Below, one piece after another: positions 1 to 10,334 of a stretch of 64,000 nucleotides of DNA (position 1 is its first letter; each line of letters starts with the position of its first letter). Origin of the DNA: Arion vulgaris (taxonomy: Eukaryota; Mollusca; Gastropoda; Stylommatophora; Arionidae); NCBI GenBank assembly GCA_020796225.1, contig CM036755.1, positions 61,558,152 through 61,622,151 on the forward strand, in the 5' to 3' direction. Under the pieces are notes generated by a model. The model did no database searches. It was not told the origin of the DNA and saw only the letters and a program-made list of their open reading frames with translations. The position numbers were made by a program, and so were the translations under genes.

Positions 1-505
1 TATAAGTGTTACAGAAGAGTCCTCTGTATACCATAGACAGAGAAGAGAACAAATAGATCTATCCAGAAAGAACACAAAATCAAAAAAAAACTTACTGATG
101 CTATAAAAAAAGTGAGAAAACTTAAGTATTTTGGACATATAAAAAGACACAATAGGGTTAGAGAAGACCATTATGGAAGAAGGCATCCTGACAGAGAGGC
201 GAAAAGGAAGATCATGGAGAAGATGGACAGTTTGAGCTCTGGTCTATGAGAAAGATAAGTTTTGCAGGACTGTTAAGGTGGTATTTTTTTAGGACCGATA
301 GGATGTTTCTAGTAGTCTAAATGTAGTGTGCTGTGAAATTCATCACCCCTGTTGTATCATTTACTTGATAAACTCCTTTTGGTCGAAACGTTGCTGTGTA
401 TTGTCATTGTTGTTGTATTTTGTAAAACTACAGTACTTTCTTATTACATGTTTCGCAACTGTTAAGGTGGCAAAGTTCTGCTCAGGACAAGCAAATTTGA
501 TGATG
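1..505 (+). mobile_element. LINE 3' fragment (family A), interrupted
   Basis: Decayed C-terminus of a non-LTR reverse transcriptase: frames give FGHIKRHN, then RKGRSWRRW, then the shared 3' end 'ggcaaagttctgctcaggacaagc'. It is cut at 282-457 by another element, flanked by the 13-bp duplication actgttaaggtgg. Confidence 0.75.
282..457 (+). mobile_element. Hammerhead/Penelope-like repeat, precise insertion
   Basis: A 176-bp insert in a LINE fragment, flanked by a perfect 13-bp target duplication (269-281 and 458-470). It contains ttgataaactccttttggtc followed by gaaacgttgc, resembling the hammerhead core (CUGAUGA, stem II, GAAAC) that Penelope-like elements carry, and ends ...tgtttcgca. Confidence 0.6.
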
Positions 506-654
506 TTGATATTGGCTATTTTCTCACTCTGGATAACAATAATTGCTGCTGTATATGTTGTTGTCTTAATTTTGTTAACAACTACTGAAAATGTATAATG
601 AAGCTATATCATGCATTGTATATCTACTTGACTTAAATAACTACCTGGCCCTGA

Positions 655-880
655 AGACCGAACTAAAGAGATATAAAAGAGAAGCTGGCGATGGATTGGA
701 TATGTTCTCAGGATTAGAAAAGAAAGGTGGTCAAGATATACAATGCAGTGGACACCACAGGGACAGTGGAATAAGGGGAGGCCTCAGAGCACATGGATAA
801 CTTTTGAAGCAGAACTCAAAGACATGAAAGATATGCACAGGACTAGGTTTTAAATAGAAAGAAAGGCACAAGATCAAATT
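655..880 (+). mobile_element. LINE 3' fragment (family S)
   Basis: Frames give RWSRYTMQW and KGRPQSTWITFEAELKDM, a LINE C-terminus; a second copy is at 32,945-33,110. Confidence 0.5.
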
Positions 881-914
881 GAGTGAACAATTGTTGCCTC
901 TGACTTATAGACTG

Positions 915-1000
915 ATGATGTTGATATTGAATCCATCCTATTTTTTAACAATAACCGTAGCTGTAAATGAAATCTATCTTCTTATATCTGTTAATAATCA
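915..1000 (-). repeat. Displaced, decayed copies of the same exon-end/donor unit
   Basis: Read on the minus strand, ATTATTAACAGATATAAGAAG and CAGCTACGGTTATTGTTAAA are two further copies of the unit seen at 2,019-2,113. A weaker related copy occurs near 505-560. Between them and the exon lie a LINE fragment (1,000-1,430) and an RTE fragment (1,430-2,010), so the array seems to have been split by insertions. Confidence 0.55.
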
Positions 1001-1430
1001 TCATCATCAAATAGCTTGTCCTGAGCAGAACTTTGCCACCCTAACAGTTCTCCGGAATTTCGCCTCTCAGGTCAGATGTCCAGCCTCTGTTGCCGTCATG
1101 TTCAAACCATCAGTTACATCCTGAATCTTCTCTGTGGTCTTCCTCTTCTTCTCTTGCCGGTATACCTCCTTCCACGATGGTCTTCTCAGCTCCTTCATGT
1201 CTTTTTATATGTCCATTTATCTCAATTTTCTCTTTCTTATTTGTAGCATCAGCCAGTTTCTTTGATTTTGAGTTCTTTCTAGATAGATCTATTTGCTCTC
1301 TGTCCATGATATACGTAGGACTCTTCTGTAACACTTAAATTAGAAAGCACATATGTTTTTCCACTGCTTTATTAAGTGTCCATGCTTCACACCCATACCT
1401 GTTGATAATACCATAGCCATAAATCACTTG
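1000..1430 (-). mobile_element. LINE 3' fragment (family A)
   Basis: Minus strand encodes remnants of the same C-terminus (KEKIEINGHIKRHEGAEKT, then a broken Arg-rich segment), starting at the CTGTTACAGAAGAGTCCT segment common to all family A copies. Confidence 0.75.
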
Positions 1431-2010
1431 TAAGTGTTATCAGCAACGAAGGAGGCGCTGGATCTGACAATAAAAGCAGACTGACTAAGGCACGAAGTGT
1501 GTTCATGACCCTTCAGACAGCCTGGAAATCTGCCCAATACAGCATTAGAACAAGACTAATATATACCTAGCTGTGTGATGTCAACTTTGCTATACAGATT
1601 GGAATGCTAAATAATGACAGAAAAAGATATGTCCAAGCTCTCCATCTTTCATACAACTTGTCTGTGAAAAATCTTACGTGTATTCTGGCCAAATACTATC
1701 TCTAACCAAGAACTGCTTGCATGATGTCAACAGGAGAATATGAGCACCATCATCCGAAGAAGGAGCTGGAGATGGAACAGACATTGATGTGCATGAAGAC
1801 TGGCTCTGACACAAAACTGTACTGTGATGGACTCCAGAGGGTAAATGAAAGGAAGACCCAAGACAACCTGGAGGAGAACGATAGAGCAAGAACTGAAAGA
1901 AATGAATCATAGCTGGAACACAATACAGAGGAAGGCCATGAATAGAGAAGAATGGTGTGCATTTGTTCTGCGCCTAAACACCAAGGGCGTAACAGGCTAA
2001 AGAGAAGCCA
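1430..2010 (+). mobile_element. RTE-type LINE fragment
   Basis: Frames with stops match the end of RTE-like reverse transcriptases: SVISNEGGAGSDNKSRLTKA, then QTAWKSAQYSIRTRL, later ARTERNES and EEWCAFV-like residues. The protein is broken by many frameshifts. Confidence 0.75.
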
Positions 2011-2018
2011 TAAATCAA

Positions 2019-2077
2019 ACCTTTCTCTTACTTCTGTTAATAATAACTATAGCCAAAAATGAAACCTATCTTCTTAC
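2019..2077 (-). repeat. Second copy of PKD5 exon end + splice donor
   Basis: On the minus strand the exon end CTACGATTACTGTTAGCAAAA|GTAAGAAG is followed about 50 bp later by a diverged copy, CTATAGTTATTATTAACAGAA|GTAAGAGA, with matching intron bases after it. The copied donor is still a good GTAAGA. Confidence 0.75.
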
Positions 2078-2216
2078 TTTTGCTAACAGTAATCGTAGCT
2101 GCATCACTACTACTGAGACCTTCTGCATCCTCCACAGTCAAAGTAAACAGATACTGTCCAGCTACTAAGTTGACCAACTGTAGAACTGCCATATGATCAG
2201 AGTTATTGACCACCGT
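2078..2216 (-). CDS. KIAA0319L: PKD5, second exon (last exon in window)
   Basis: The acceptor is TTTCTAATAG and the donor AAAA|gtaaga; 46 full codons, phase 0 in and 1 out. TVVNNSDHMAVLQLVNLVAG is followed by QYLFTLTVEDAEGLSSSDAA. This closes PKD5 ('NNSDH...LQL.NLV.G.Y.F.L.V.D..G.S..D.A...V'). The next family exon (the conserved C-terminal region) is not in the remaining 2 kb, so it must lie left of the window. The exon's 3' end and donor are duplicated downstream in the intron. Confidence 0.95.
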
Positions 2217-2479
2217 CTATTAGAAATGAGGGTTGACACAAAAAAATATAATGAATATAACATATTTCAAAAGAATTATAGGTGAGCTGTTTATGGTTGC
2301 TGAGTAGATGTATCAAACACTTAATTTAGGCAGGGTAAGCCATATCATGCCTGAATTTAGGTAAAGAATACAACCACTATTTCTACCGCATGCTGTATAC
2401 AGCAAAGCGGAGGTTTGGTGTGGATTAGCTACCCTGCCTGTAAAAAAACTCAGCTATAAAAACCACAACCAAGCGCATG

Positions 2480-2830
2480 AGAGTTTGCAAGGACTTGGTG
2501 GAGGACCTATGCCTCCTTGGAGGAAAAAGGTCAAGTAGAAGCAGCATCCATGTGGCTAAGACTTTGTCATGCATTCTGAAGGTCTGTGGTTCAAATTCAG
2601 ACTGTACCGTTCTGGTCACGAAGAATTATTTTTTTCCAGAGAAAAAGGATTGTGTAGGGGCTACGGAGTTCGAGCTTGTATAACTTCTTCTTCTTCTTCT
2701 TTCGAATCCTGTATGCCCTCACAGCATCAGGTCAGGCTTTATAACACTCTCCGAAATGGCATGCCATTTCTCGAGAGGGTCGAGCCATATGAGGTAAAAC
2801 CCTGTACAATAAAGTCAATCATTTTGGCTT
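2480..2830 (+). mobile_element. SINE family D, with insertion
   Basis: The tRNA-like head (tgtggctaagactttgtc ... gtggttcaaattcagac) is followed by the core gctacggagttcgagctt and the tail 'gagccatatgaggtaaaacc'. A ~60 bp stretch rich in ttc interrupts the core. Confidence 0.6.
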
Positions 2831-2834
2831 TAGA

Positions 2835-3085
2835 CCAATTAGAGAGGTGTCTAGTGATAGACGTAGTTAGCAGTTTGCCTTGTGTTCTCAAGGTTGCCAG
2901 TTCGATTCTGAACTCAGCCATTAGTTTCACAAGTGCATTTCTTTCTGGAGATCTATTAAGTGTTGCTACACCTACACGATCCGTTACTTTGTACAATACA
3001 CTCAACAAGTGGCGAGCCATTTCATGGAGAGTGACTGAGCCATATGAGAAAACACGGAGTAATTAAATCAATTCTTTGTCTTTAG
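2835..3085 (+). mobile_element. SINE family D
   Basis: Second, more diverged copy directly after the first: head 'gttgccagttcgattctgaa', tail 'ctgagccatatgagaaaac'. Confidence 0.55.
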
Positions 3086-3089
3086 ACAC

Positions 3090-3350
3090 TTCATCGGGTG
3101 CGGTCTTGTCATCAAAGTTTGACTGCAATGAACCCAATACCTCCTGTTTCTTGCCATGATGTTGTATTCTGCTAGATAATAATTTATCCATCTCTTGATG
3201 TTTCTATTTCACTTGTACCTTGGTCTTCCTCTTGCTCCCTTCCTCTCAACCTTCCTTTAAAATAAGGTATTGATAAACACATCATGCATCTTTATGTCCA
3301 AAAAATTTATTATGTCTTCTATTTTTATTTCCTGCAGTAATTAATTCTTC
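3090..3350 (-). mobile_element. LINE 3' fragment
   Basis: Minus strand frame reads RKVERKGARGRPRYK then WINYYLAEYNIMARNR, the Arg-rich end of a LINE reverse transcriptase. Confidence 0.55.
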
Positions 3351-3409
3351 ATTCCTACTTTTTCAAGAACTTCTTATTTCTGTCTTTCCTTCCGCCAGTG
3401 TGTTGCAGA

Positions 3410-3650
3410 GCCCGCAAGAGGAGCAAAGAATAGTAACACTGCAACCTACAAGGCATGTCATAAGAGGGACTGAGGTAGGGGCCTAGGGAAGCAACCGTAG
3501 TAAATAAAATGAGTTGCAGAAATTGGATGTGCTGGTCTACTTGTAAGCACATAAGTGGCACAATGTACAACCGCTCTAGGCTCAGATCACATACAAATCG
3601 CAAAGAGTGGTTAGCAAGTGGTCGATATGGAGTTTGTTCGAAAAAATAGT
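3410..3650 (+). mobile_element. SINE family B
   Basis: About 240 bp: 'aggagcaaagaatagtaaca', central 'aaggcatgtcataagaggga', then 'tgtgctggtctacttgtaag' and the end 'gtggtcgatatggag'. One of about ten copies in the window. Confidence 0.75.
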
Positions 3651-3768
3651 TTGTTTCCTTGATATCTGGTTAACACTAAAGCCAGCAAAGTAAAATAGGA
3701 CGCCATGAATGTATGACACAGGCGTCATAGAGCAAGTGGGTGTCACTTTGGGACAGTGTTGTGTAGAG

Positions 3769-4090
3769 CATGGGTTCCCAAAGTGGGCAGTACCACCCCA
3801 GTGGGTGCTGAAGCATTCCAGGAGGCGATATGGGTTCGAAGCATTTGGGGGAGTTTTTCAGGATTTTGAGATTGAATAATCATTAAAAATTTGAATTCTG
3901 CATTTTAATTCATCTTATGACCACCTTACACGATCCATTTTTTCATCAATTTTCTATATCAAAGTGAAAATAGAGCATGCTATATGTATGTGGTGGAGGG
4001 CGTTGGCAAACTGTTATAATTGGGGGTGGTGGGTTTACAAAGTTTATGTTGTGCAAAGTGGGCAGTGGGCGAAAAGTTTGGGAAGCTATA
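3769..4090 (+). mobile_element. Non-autonomous hAT-like element
   Basis: Ends CATGGGTTCCCAAAGTGGGC and GTTTGGGAAGC form imperfect terminal inverted repeats. The flanks gtgtagag (3,761-3,768) and ctatagag (4,091-4,098) fit a decayed 8-bp duplication. No coding capacity. Confidence 0.6.
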
Positions 4091-4210
4091 CTATAGAGTA
4101 TGCAGTGTACATTCAATAGGAATGGGTCTACAGAATAAGAGCACACACATTTCAGAATCATGTAAAACATTATAAGATGTTGAGAACCACTGGGCTTCTG
4201 TTCTACTTAC

Positions 4211-4362
4211 ACCAGCAGCCAAACTTTTGCTGTCCCTCTGCCAAAGATACTTGGTAATTCCTCGATCATCATATGACTTGGAGCCATCTAGAATAACCAG
4301 GCTTACTGGTACCTGAGCTACTCTGTTGCCACCAGCATTGGCTTTTGGTTGAAGATTTATGT
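4211..4362 (-). CDS. KIAA0319L: PKD5, first exon
   Basis: The acceptor is CATCTTTCAG and the donor GCTGGT|gtaagt; 50 full codons, phase 1 in and 0 out. PKANAGGNRVAQVPVSLVIL, then DGSKSYDDRGITKYLWQRDS and LAAG. This matches the family's PKD5 'P.A.AGG......LP.....LDGS.S.DD..I..Y.W.RD..S.AAG', a very specific match at the 'SLAAG' end. Confidence 0.96.
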
Positions 4363-4469
4363 CTGAAAGATGAGAAATTGAATCCCGATGTTAACAACTT
4401 CCAATAACTAATGAAATCCAACATAGATGCAATAAAGCAAATCAAATCATTGGACAATTTTGAATTGTA

Positions 4470-5160
4470 AACATGTCACCATGAACACTAAACTAGCATT
4501 GTTCAACACAACCTTTCTACGAACATTATGCTATAAGTGCTAAACCTGGACGCTAACAATGTGATAGAAGAAAGCTAGTCATGAGAGAGATGAAGTGTCT
4601 ACGCAGGATGCTGGGAGTGTTAACAATATCATCATCATCAGGTACCGTGCCGGCTGGCATAGGCAATCATGGATCTCCACAAATCTCTGTCATTGGTGTT
4701 TGTTATCAACTCAGATGTTGACGTGCTACTGTGCCATGAAGTCAGGCTATCCAAAATTTTCTCTTTTGTCTTCCTCTGTCTCGTCTACCCTCAATTTTAC
4801 CAGTTGTCACAATGTGTTCTAAACCTCCCCTCCTCATCACATACCGGTTTAGAAATGAATACAACAGGGAAATAGAAAAGTGGGTACAACATCAGTACTG
4901 AACTTCATCAAGAAACAACAAATTAAATGGTTTAGCCACATAAGCAGATTACCACCAGCTAGTGCGTCACAAAGATAAATGTTACTCCATTACAGTGGAC
5001 ACAAAGCAAAATTTTCGTCCACGCAAAAGTCGGACCTCAGAAATAACAGAGGTAGTGTTTATGAAGTGTACACAAAAGTGTGTTTTAGAAATCTCTTCTT
5101 ATCCCGACGCTTTAAGGCAAAACATGATTAGAGAGAAGAGAAGAACAACAACTTACAGAT
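4470..5160 (+). mobile_element. LINE family L fragment, interrupted
   Basis: It has the family L landmarks 'aacctggacgctaacaa', 'tgggtacaacatcagtac', 'aagaaacaacaaattaaatg'. The segment 4,630-4,860 is a reverse-oriented piece of LINE family M inserted in it. Confidence 0.65.
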
Positions 5161-5309
5161 AAATTTTTTTCAAAATAAAAGTCTTTGGAGAATTTTGTAA
5201 GTAATTTGGCCAGCAAATATCATGAATGAGGAGCTGTAGACGAAAAACACTAAATGCCCTTCACTGGAAACCATAATCAGAAGCGTGAAAAGAACGACAT
5301 ACTAAGTAT

Positions 5310-5560
5310 GCAAGGAGATTGATTAATCAACATCGAACTGACGTGTTGGGCAGCTGAATTTTTTTAGGTGGAGATTAGAACACCTAGGGACATGTCTGGA
5401 GTGCTATGATGATAGTCCTCCCTCATATAACTGATAACATAATCAGAATTTTAAAAATGGAGATGGCTTGGACATGTGTGTAAAATGCCACCCTGCACTT
5501 TGACAAAAACAGCTCTCTGATAGACAGCAGACAAAAGGAGATGGAGTAGAACAAAAAAAA
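5310..5560. mobile_element. Old repeat fragments (family G and LINE)
   Basis: 5,310-5,430 is a reverse copy of the family G repeat ('catcgaactg' ... 'acacctagggacatgtctgg'); 5,440-5,560 encodes a degraded LINE end (ILKMEMAWTCV). Confidence 0.4.
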
Positions 5561-5699
5561 CCTTTGAGAAAGATGGGAGAATGGGAAATGAGTGTACTGT
5601 GACATGAGATACCATGTGTAGATAGGCTACATGTCGATAGTTATGGGTATCACATGTGATGTTGTTAGGTTATGTTAGTCGATCGACGCCATGGCACAT

Positions 5700-6020
5700 T
5701 GAGCATTCCCATGAATGCTCCGCTGCAGCTTCTTCTTTTTCACCTTTGCCCCTAGGGAGGCATATGTCTGCAACCAAGGCCTTCCAAGCCCACCTATACA
5801 AGGCCATCTTTTCCAGATCTCTCTACTATCTCCCCATCTTCCCGTACTCCATTCCCAACTCCCATCTCCAGGCACCCCCCACCCCACCTCCACTGCTCCG
5901 AGGGCCCCATAGGAGAGCCTGTCTCATGATGCCATCAGGTTTCCTCAATGTGTCCCCATCCATCGCCACCCTCCGTTCCCCATCTTCTGCTCCACCCGCC
6001 GCAACAGCAGTCATCCCAAA
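5700..6020. repeat. Dispersed repeat U (pyrimidine-rich)
   Basis: The segment shares 'catcttttccagatctctct', 'ggagagcctgtctcatgat' and 'catccatcgccaccctc' with 60,485-60,800 and, in reverse, with 6,600-6,790. It is probably a LINE 3' end; the frames that stay open here are compositional. Confidence 0.55.
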
Positions 6021-6244
6021 GTTCACTTCCTCATGTGTCCATAAGAAGTTGATTAGCAAATCTTCTCTCCCTACCACGAAGACTTCATTGTCTGGTATAA
6101 CCGAACTTAACTCCTAATTCTCTAAAACATTCCAGTGTCTGAGACTCGCCCATACACATACATGATCGTGCACCACATTGATCGCAAACTAACAGACCAT
6201 TGCTAAGTATTGTATTCCCCTTGCACTGCTATAAATTACACAGA

Positions 6245-6450
6245 GTTGCAAGCAATTTCTCCATACCCATCTATTCTGGGTCACTTGTTCAATCTCTTCT
6301 ATGGAATTTAGTCAGAAGTTTCTTGCACCTCTCAGTAAAGTTCATTTCATGGTTTCCCTAGTACACCCTATATATCTTGAACCCTTTGCTTCCCATTTCA
6401 CTGTCTGCTTTATGATCTTGATCAGTTTTTCTCAGAGTAAGCCCAACTCC
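6245..6450 (-). mobile_element. LINE 3' fragment (family P)
   Basis: It is a decayed reverse copy of the segment seen at 61,570-61,810 and 38,130-38,380 ('caatctcttctatggaattt' ... 'ttgatcagtttttctcagag'). Confidence 0.55.
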
Positions 6451-6454
6451 TGCA

Positions 6455-6790
6455 TGGTTAACGGTGACCAAATTAGGGGTGTAAAGAATAGTACCAATAT
6501 GACCTGCCACGATGTCATAGAGGCGACTAAGGAGGTTGGGTGTGGGGCTAGCTACCCCACACCGTAAAAACACTAGATAGCTACAGAAACCACAACCAAG
6601 AAAATTCAAAGCTCGCCACCCGAGGAAGAAGTACCCCACAAGGAGGGAGAAGGACCCTGCAAGGAGGGAGACGGAATGCAAGAAAATTGGGAGAGATCTG
6701 GAAAAGATGACCTTGTATAGGCAAGCTATGAAGGCCTTGGTTGCTGACCCATTCCTCTCTAGGGACGAAGGAGGAAGTATAGTATGCCCA
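6455..6790 (+). mobile_element. SINE C piece followed by repeat U
   Basis: 6,455-6,545 matches SINE C ('ccaaattaggggtgtaaag', 'gaggcgactaaggaggttgg'). 6,545-6,790 is repeat U ('accttgtataggcaagctat', 'gcttgctgacccattcctct'-like). Confidence 0.5.
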
Positions 6791-6853
6791 ACATATCTCC
6801 ATCCCCTCTTTCTAATAACAGTTTCATTGAAAAAAGCTCAACTGTTTCATTAC

Positions 6854-7005
6854 CTTTCTTCACAAGGATTGCCAAGGTGGCTGTTGATTGCTGTCTCTCC
6901 CCGTTTGTAACTGTCAGCTGGAACTCATATTCCCCTTCTGTTATTTTTCCCGTTGCTATGGCCACCACTTTATCAGCATTGGTTATTGTTAGGGTAGCTG
7001 GTCCA
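6854..7005 (-). CDS. KIAA0319L: PKD4, second exon
   Basis: The acceptor is ATTTTTCAG and the donor AAAG|gtaatg; 50 full codons, phase 2 in and 1 out. It opens GPATLTITNADKVVA, then ITEGEYEFQLTVTNGE and TATLAILVKK. This is the closing half of PKD4, with the 'G.Y.F.LTV' strand; the usual 'D..G' is replaced by TNGE. Confidence 0.95.
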
Positions 7006-7204
7006 CTGAAAAATAATTGCGAACAGACAGAAAAATGTGACTATTTTCTTCAAGTTTCTTAGTTGACTAGTTATGTTGTCATATGTTAAGCTAATCTGTT
7101 ATAAATGCAAGTGTGTAGGGAATGTATAATCGAAATGGAACAAGTATAGAGATAAATCTACACACACATACATACATATAACTATATGACTTTCCCAGTT
7201 TTAA

Positions 7205-7310
7205 TCAGCAACAGGGGAGGGTCTCTTTGGCTAAGTGGTTAAGCCTTTGTCTTGTGTTCTGAAGGCTCTGTGTTCGAATCTGGTAAGCGCCGTTCTGTTT
7301 ATTTTAAAAA
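7205..7310 (+). mobile_element. tRNA-like head of SINE family D
   Basis: An A-box-like 'tggctaagtggttaag' and a B-box-like 'tgttcgaatctggt' lie 45 bp apart, as in a tRNA-derived SINE. The sequence after it does not continue the usual body, so this copy is truncated. Confidence 0.6.
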
Positions 7311-7729
7311 GTGCACATATGATATGGCCTGAATTCAAACCCCCAACCTTAAAAAAACAGGTAAATGTCTTAACCACATCGTCATTGAGACCCAAAATTT
7401 GTACTATAAAATGAAATATGTAAAAGTTATCAGCCCCCTGTATTTAGACAAACAGTACATTTCTCATATTTTAAGGCTAAACATGCAACCTTTCTTATTA
7501 TTACAGGGACCGGTGTCGTTAGTCGCCACATGCAGAGAGACATACTGATGAGGAGATCGGAGCACTTATGGACTAATTGGTTTGATGTGCAGTGATGATG
7601 ATCCGACTACTAAACTAAACTAAACAGGGCCGAACAACAAAATAATTGAAGGACTTAGTTGGGCCTATCCCACTCTCATCAAAATGAGTTATTGTAAATA
7701 ATATGATAGCTGGAACCATGTCGTATGTA

Positions 7730-8200
7730 ACCTCAAAACTTCTTTGTTGTGGGATGGCCCAGCATTTTTATTTGTATTATTGAAGATGAAGATTTAACAC
7801 ACTCAAAAAACTTTGAATGCTTTTTTCTCAGAACTTTAAAACTATGGGAAAGACCCTTTTCTCTCTCTGCTTTCTGCCCTTTAACTTGGATTGGGGCATA
7901 GGCCTCAACCAACTCATGCCAAGTCTTCCTATCTCTAGCTATCTCCTGCAGCTCCTCCAGCTCTTCTTTATATTGCTGATCTCTTCCTCCAAATCTCGTC
8001 TCCATGTATTTCTTAGCCTCTCTTCTTTTGCTGTCCCTGCGGGTTCCAGGAAAGGACCTTTCTTGTTATATTCTCCTCAGGTTTTTGCAAAGTGTGAACT
8101 ATCCAGCTTTAGCGTCTTTTTTAACCTCTTGGTTTACTGGAATCTGTCTTGTTTTCTCTCGTGACCCTATCATACCATCTTAGTACCCCTCTCCTTTTTC
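7730..8200 (-). mobile_element. LINE 3' fragment
   Basis: Minus strand reads RDQQYKEELEELQEIARDRK then WHELVEAY, a broken LINE C-terminus ('ARDR..W...V.A'). Confidence 0.55.
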
Positions 8201-8254
8201 TACTAAGCCCTTAAATTGTAGACCAGACAAAATAAGGAAACTCCACATTGACGG

Positions 8255-8640
8255 CCAACTGCAATGGATGTCTAACATATTTTATCATCTACCATGGTGT
8301 TACATTCAACTAGACTATACATCTTTTAACGCAATCCATAACTTAGTGATCGGTTACTGAACTGCCGTCACAGCACTCTGGGCAGACCCATAAGTGATCA
8401 GTCTTCCCCAACAGATGTAGAATAGTATGCATACTGATGGTTCCTATAGCTCACTGGTTAAACACACTCCTCTCTCTGTCCCTCAAACATCCATCTCTAC
8501 TTATACAACATGTAATTCCAAACTTCTTAAATTGATAGATTGATTTAACAACAATTTTAGTGTTCCCATCCAACAGTATGTTGCCAAGAGGCTGAAAAAC
8601 ATCCCCCTTATCCATTCTAAACTTCCCAAACAATCGAGAT
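8255..8640 (-). mobile_element. LINE 3' fragment with RNase H-family tail
   Basis: Minus strand gives GKFRMDKGDVFQPLG, like KLKMDKGDILRSLA in the RNase H-bearing LINE at 26.4-27.1 kb, and ends in the same 'cagtcactatgggtctgccc'-type 3' sequence. Confidence 0.6.
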
Positions 8641-8784
8641 ATAAATATAATCAGAATCAGAACTTTTCATTCTTAAAAGCTCCAGGAACTTTATTAGTAT
8701 TGGGTTATTCTCTGATAAAATTATGTGCCTGGTCAGATTTGATTCATAGATCTAGATTTGTACTTTCCTGGTTTAGAGGAACAT

Positions 8785-9090
8785 GAAGACAATGGTTTAT
8801 AATGAAGACATCAGGAAATAAAGTGGGTACAACATCAGTACCGAACTTCATCAAGAAACAACAAATTAAATGTTTCAGACATATAAGCAGATTACCAACA
8901 GTGCGCCTCAAAGTGCAATGTTACTCTGATACAGTGGAGACAAAGCAAAAGGCAATCCACGTAAAAGGTGGACCTCAGAGATAGTAGAGGCGACGAAAGA
9001 CACTGTTTATAAAGCACACGCAAAAGCTTTTCCTAGAAATCTCTACTTATTCTGATGCTGTGCGACAAAACAGGTTTGGAGTAAAGAAAG
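8785..9090 (+). mobile_element. LINE family L 3' fragment
   Basis: 'gtgggtacaacatcagtacc', 'cagattaccaacagtgcgcc', then 'ggtggacctcagagatagta': the standard family L end. Confidence 0.7.
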
Positions 9091-9136
9091 AAAGAAAGGA
9101 ATAAACACATCAACAACAAGAAATGTACAAGTTTAC

Positions 9137-9269
9137 CCCTTCTGTGTCCACTGGTACTCCATCTTAGTCAAGTCACCAGTACTGTTGGTACCATCCAGGG
9201 TAAGGCTTTCTTGTGGTAGATACAGACCAAGGTGTCCTGCAGTCTTGGCTACAGGTGGGTGATTAGTCT
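9137..9269 (-). CDS. KIAA0319L: PKD4, first exon
   Basis: The acceptor is TCCTATCAG and the donor AAGGG|gtaaac; 43 full codons, phase 1 in and 2 out. NHPPVAKTAGHLGLYLPQES, then LTLDGTNSTGDLTKMEYQW, fits the PKD opening half. The usual 'DD' after DGS is replaced by GD, a mild deviation. It contains the sequon NST. Confidence 0.94.
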
Positions 9270-9319
9270 CTGATAGGATATCAGGTGAAAAACAAGTCAA
9301 TCCATTGAGTTAATAAAGG

Positions 9320-9475
9320 TATGTGAAGGTATATTGAACCAATACTTACATATGGCAGCGAATCATGGACAATGAACAAGCAATCAATAAGAACATTGAA
9401 AGTTGCAGAGATGTGGTTTTAAAGAAGAATGATGAAAATTCCATGGACAGCGAAGAATACAAATGGAGAGGCTTC
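9320..9475 (+). mobile_element. LINE family M fragment
   Basis: 'ttgaaccaatacttacatat', 'ggcagcgaatcatggacaat', and 'aaaattccatggacagcgaa', shared with 16,930-17,060 and 28,850-28,900. Confidence 0.65.
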
Positions 9476-9720
9476 TTCTTCTTTGCATTCGTTCTTCGCA
9501 GCCAATTTTATCATTCTTATTGTGATATATAATTTATCTTTGACAAGAACGTTTTTACGTTGTGACTAATTATGCGCCTATGGTGACTAGGCCAGCACAT
9601 CCATTTGAGAACCAGCATTTTATTTACTAGGGTAGCTTGCCCTAGGATCTGCTCTTTTACAATCGTCTTCCGCTGGCATATTTGGGATCTATGCGATCTT
9701 TATGATCTATGCCAATTGAG
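9476..9720 (-). mobile_element. Chimeric SINE (C tail joined to B body)
   Basis: Read on the minus strand, a family B-type front ('ctagtaaataaaatgctggt', 'gatgtgctggcctagtcacc') runs into the family C tail ('aaagataaattatatatcac', 'gaacgaatgcaaagaagaag'). Confidence 0.5.
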
Positions 9721-9919
9721 ATATGTTAGTACACCAGATGAACACCATCTCCAATTTCCAGTATTCTTCAATCTATTGAAGTACCATGACCGTGTCAACT
9801 TCCTGATAGGTCCCCACGGTGTGGCTGATTCTCTACAAACACTGCCTGTCCCAACTATATCTGTGTCCTCTGCAGTTGTCTTTGGAATGAGATTTATTTG
9901 CAAACCAAACAGATAAAAC

Positions 9920-10082
9920 AATCTTCTAGCAACATTGTCCAACTGCATTGCATTGAACTGTTCATGCAACATGTCTCTGAGAGCTACCAGTCTGGCAATG
10001 ACAGTATTGTTAATCCCAGTAAATCTTGTAATTCATTGCCCAACTGCATTGCATTGGTCTATTCATGCAACATGTCAGTGTA
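9920..10082 (+). repeat. Two-copy ~92-bp tandem duplication
   Basis: 'ccaactgcattgcattgaac' and 'ttcatgcaacatgtctctga' recur as 'ccaactgcattgcattggtc' and 'ttcatgcaacatgtcagtg'. Confidence 0.7.
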
Positions 10083-10334
10083 GATGAACCTAGTGCATCT
10101 TGTCCTTAGTCACCGTTTCTGTATTTGCAACAGGAAAATAAAACAGAAAGAAAACTCTGACTTCCTTGAGGAGACAACCTCTGTCCCAAAATAGAATATG
10201 AAAATAAGGAAATCAAAAACTATATTCCACTTAATAAAAAGTGTTCCAATGCAAATACTCTGTAACACAGAAATCAATGACAAACAATCAACTTCTTAAA
10301 TGCTGTATTTTGAAGTTTGGTGAATAGTGTTGTC

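Noticed and set aside
5656..6117. 153-codon plus-strand frame, Pro/Ser-rich
   Set aside because: It lies in dispersed repeat U, which recurs elsewhere without this frame.
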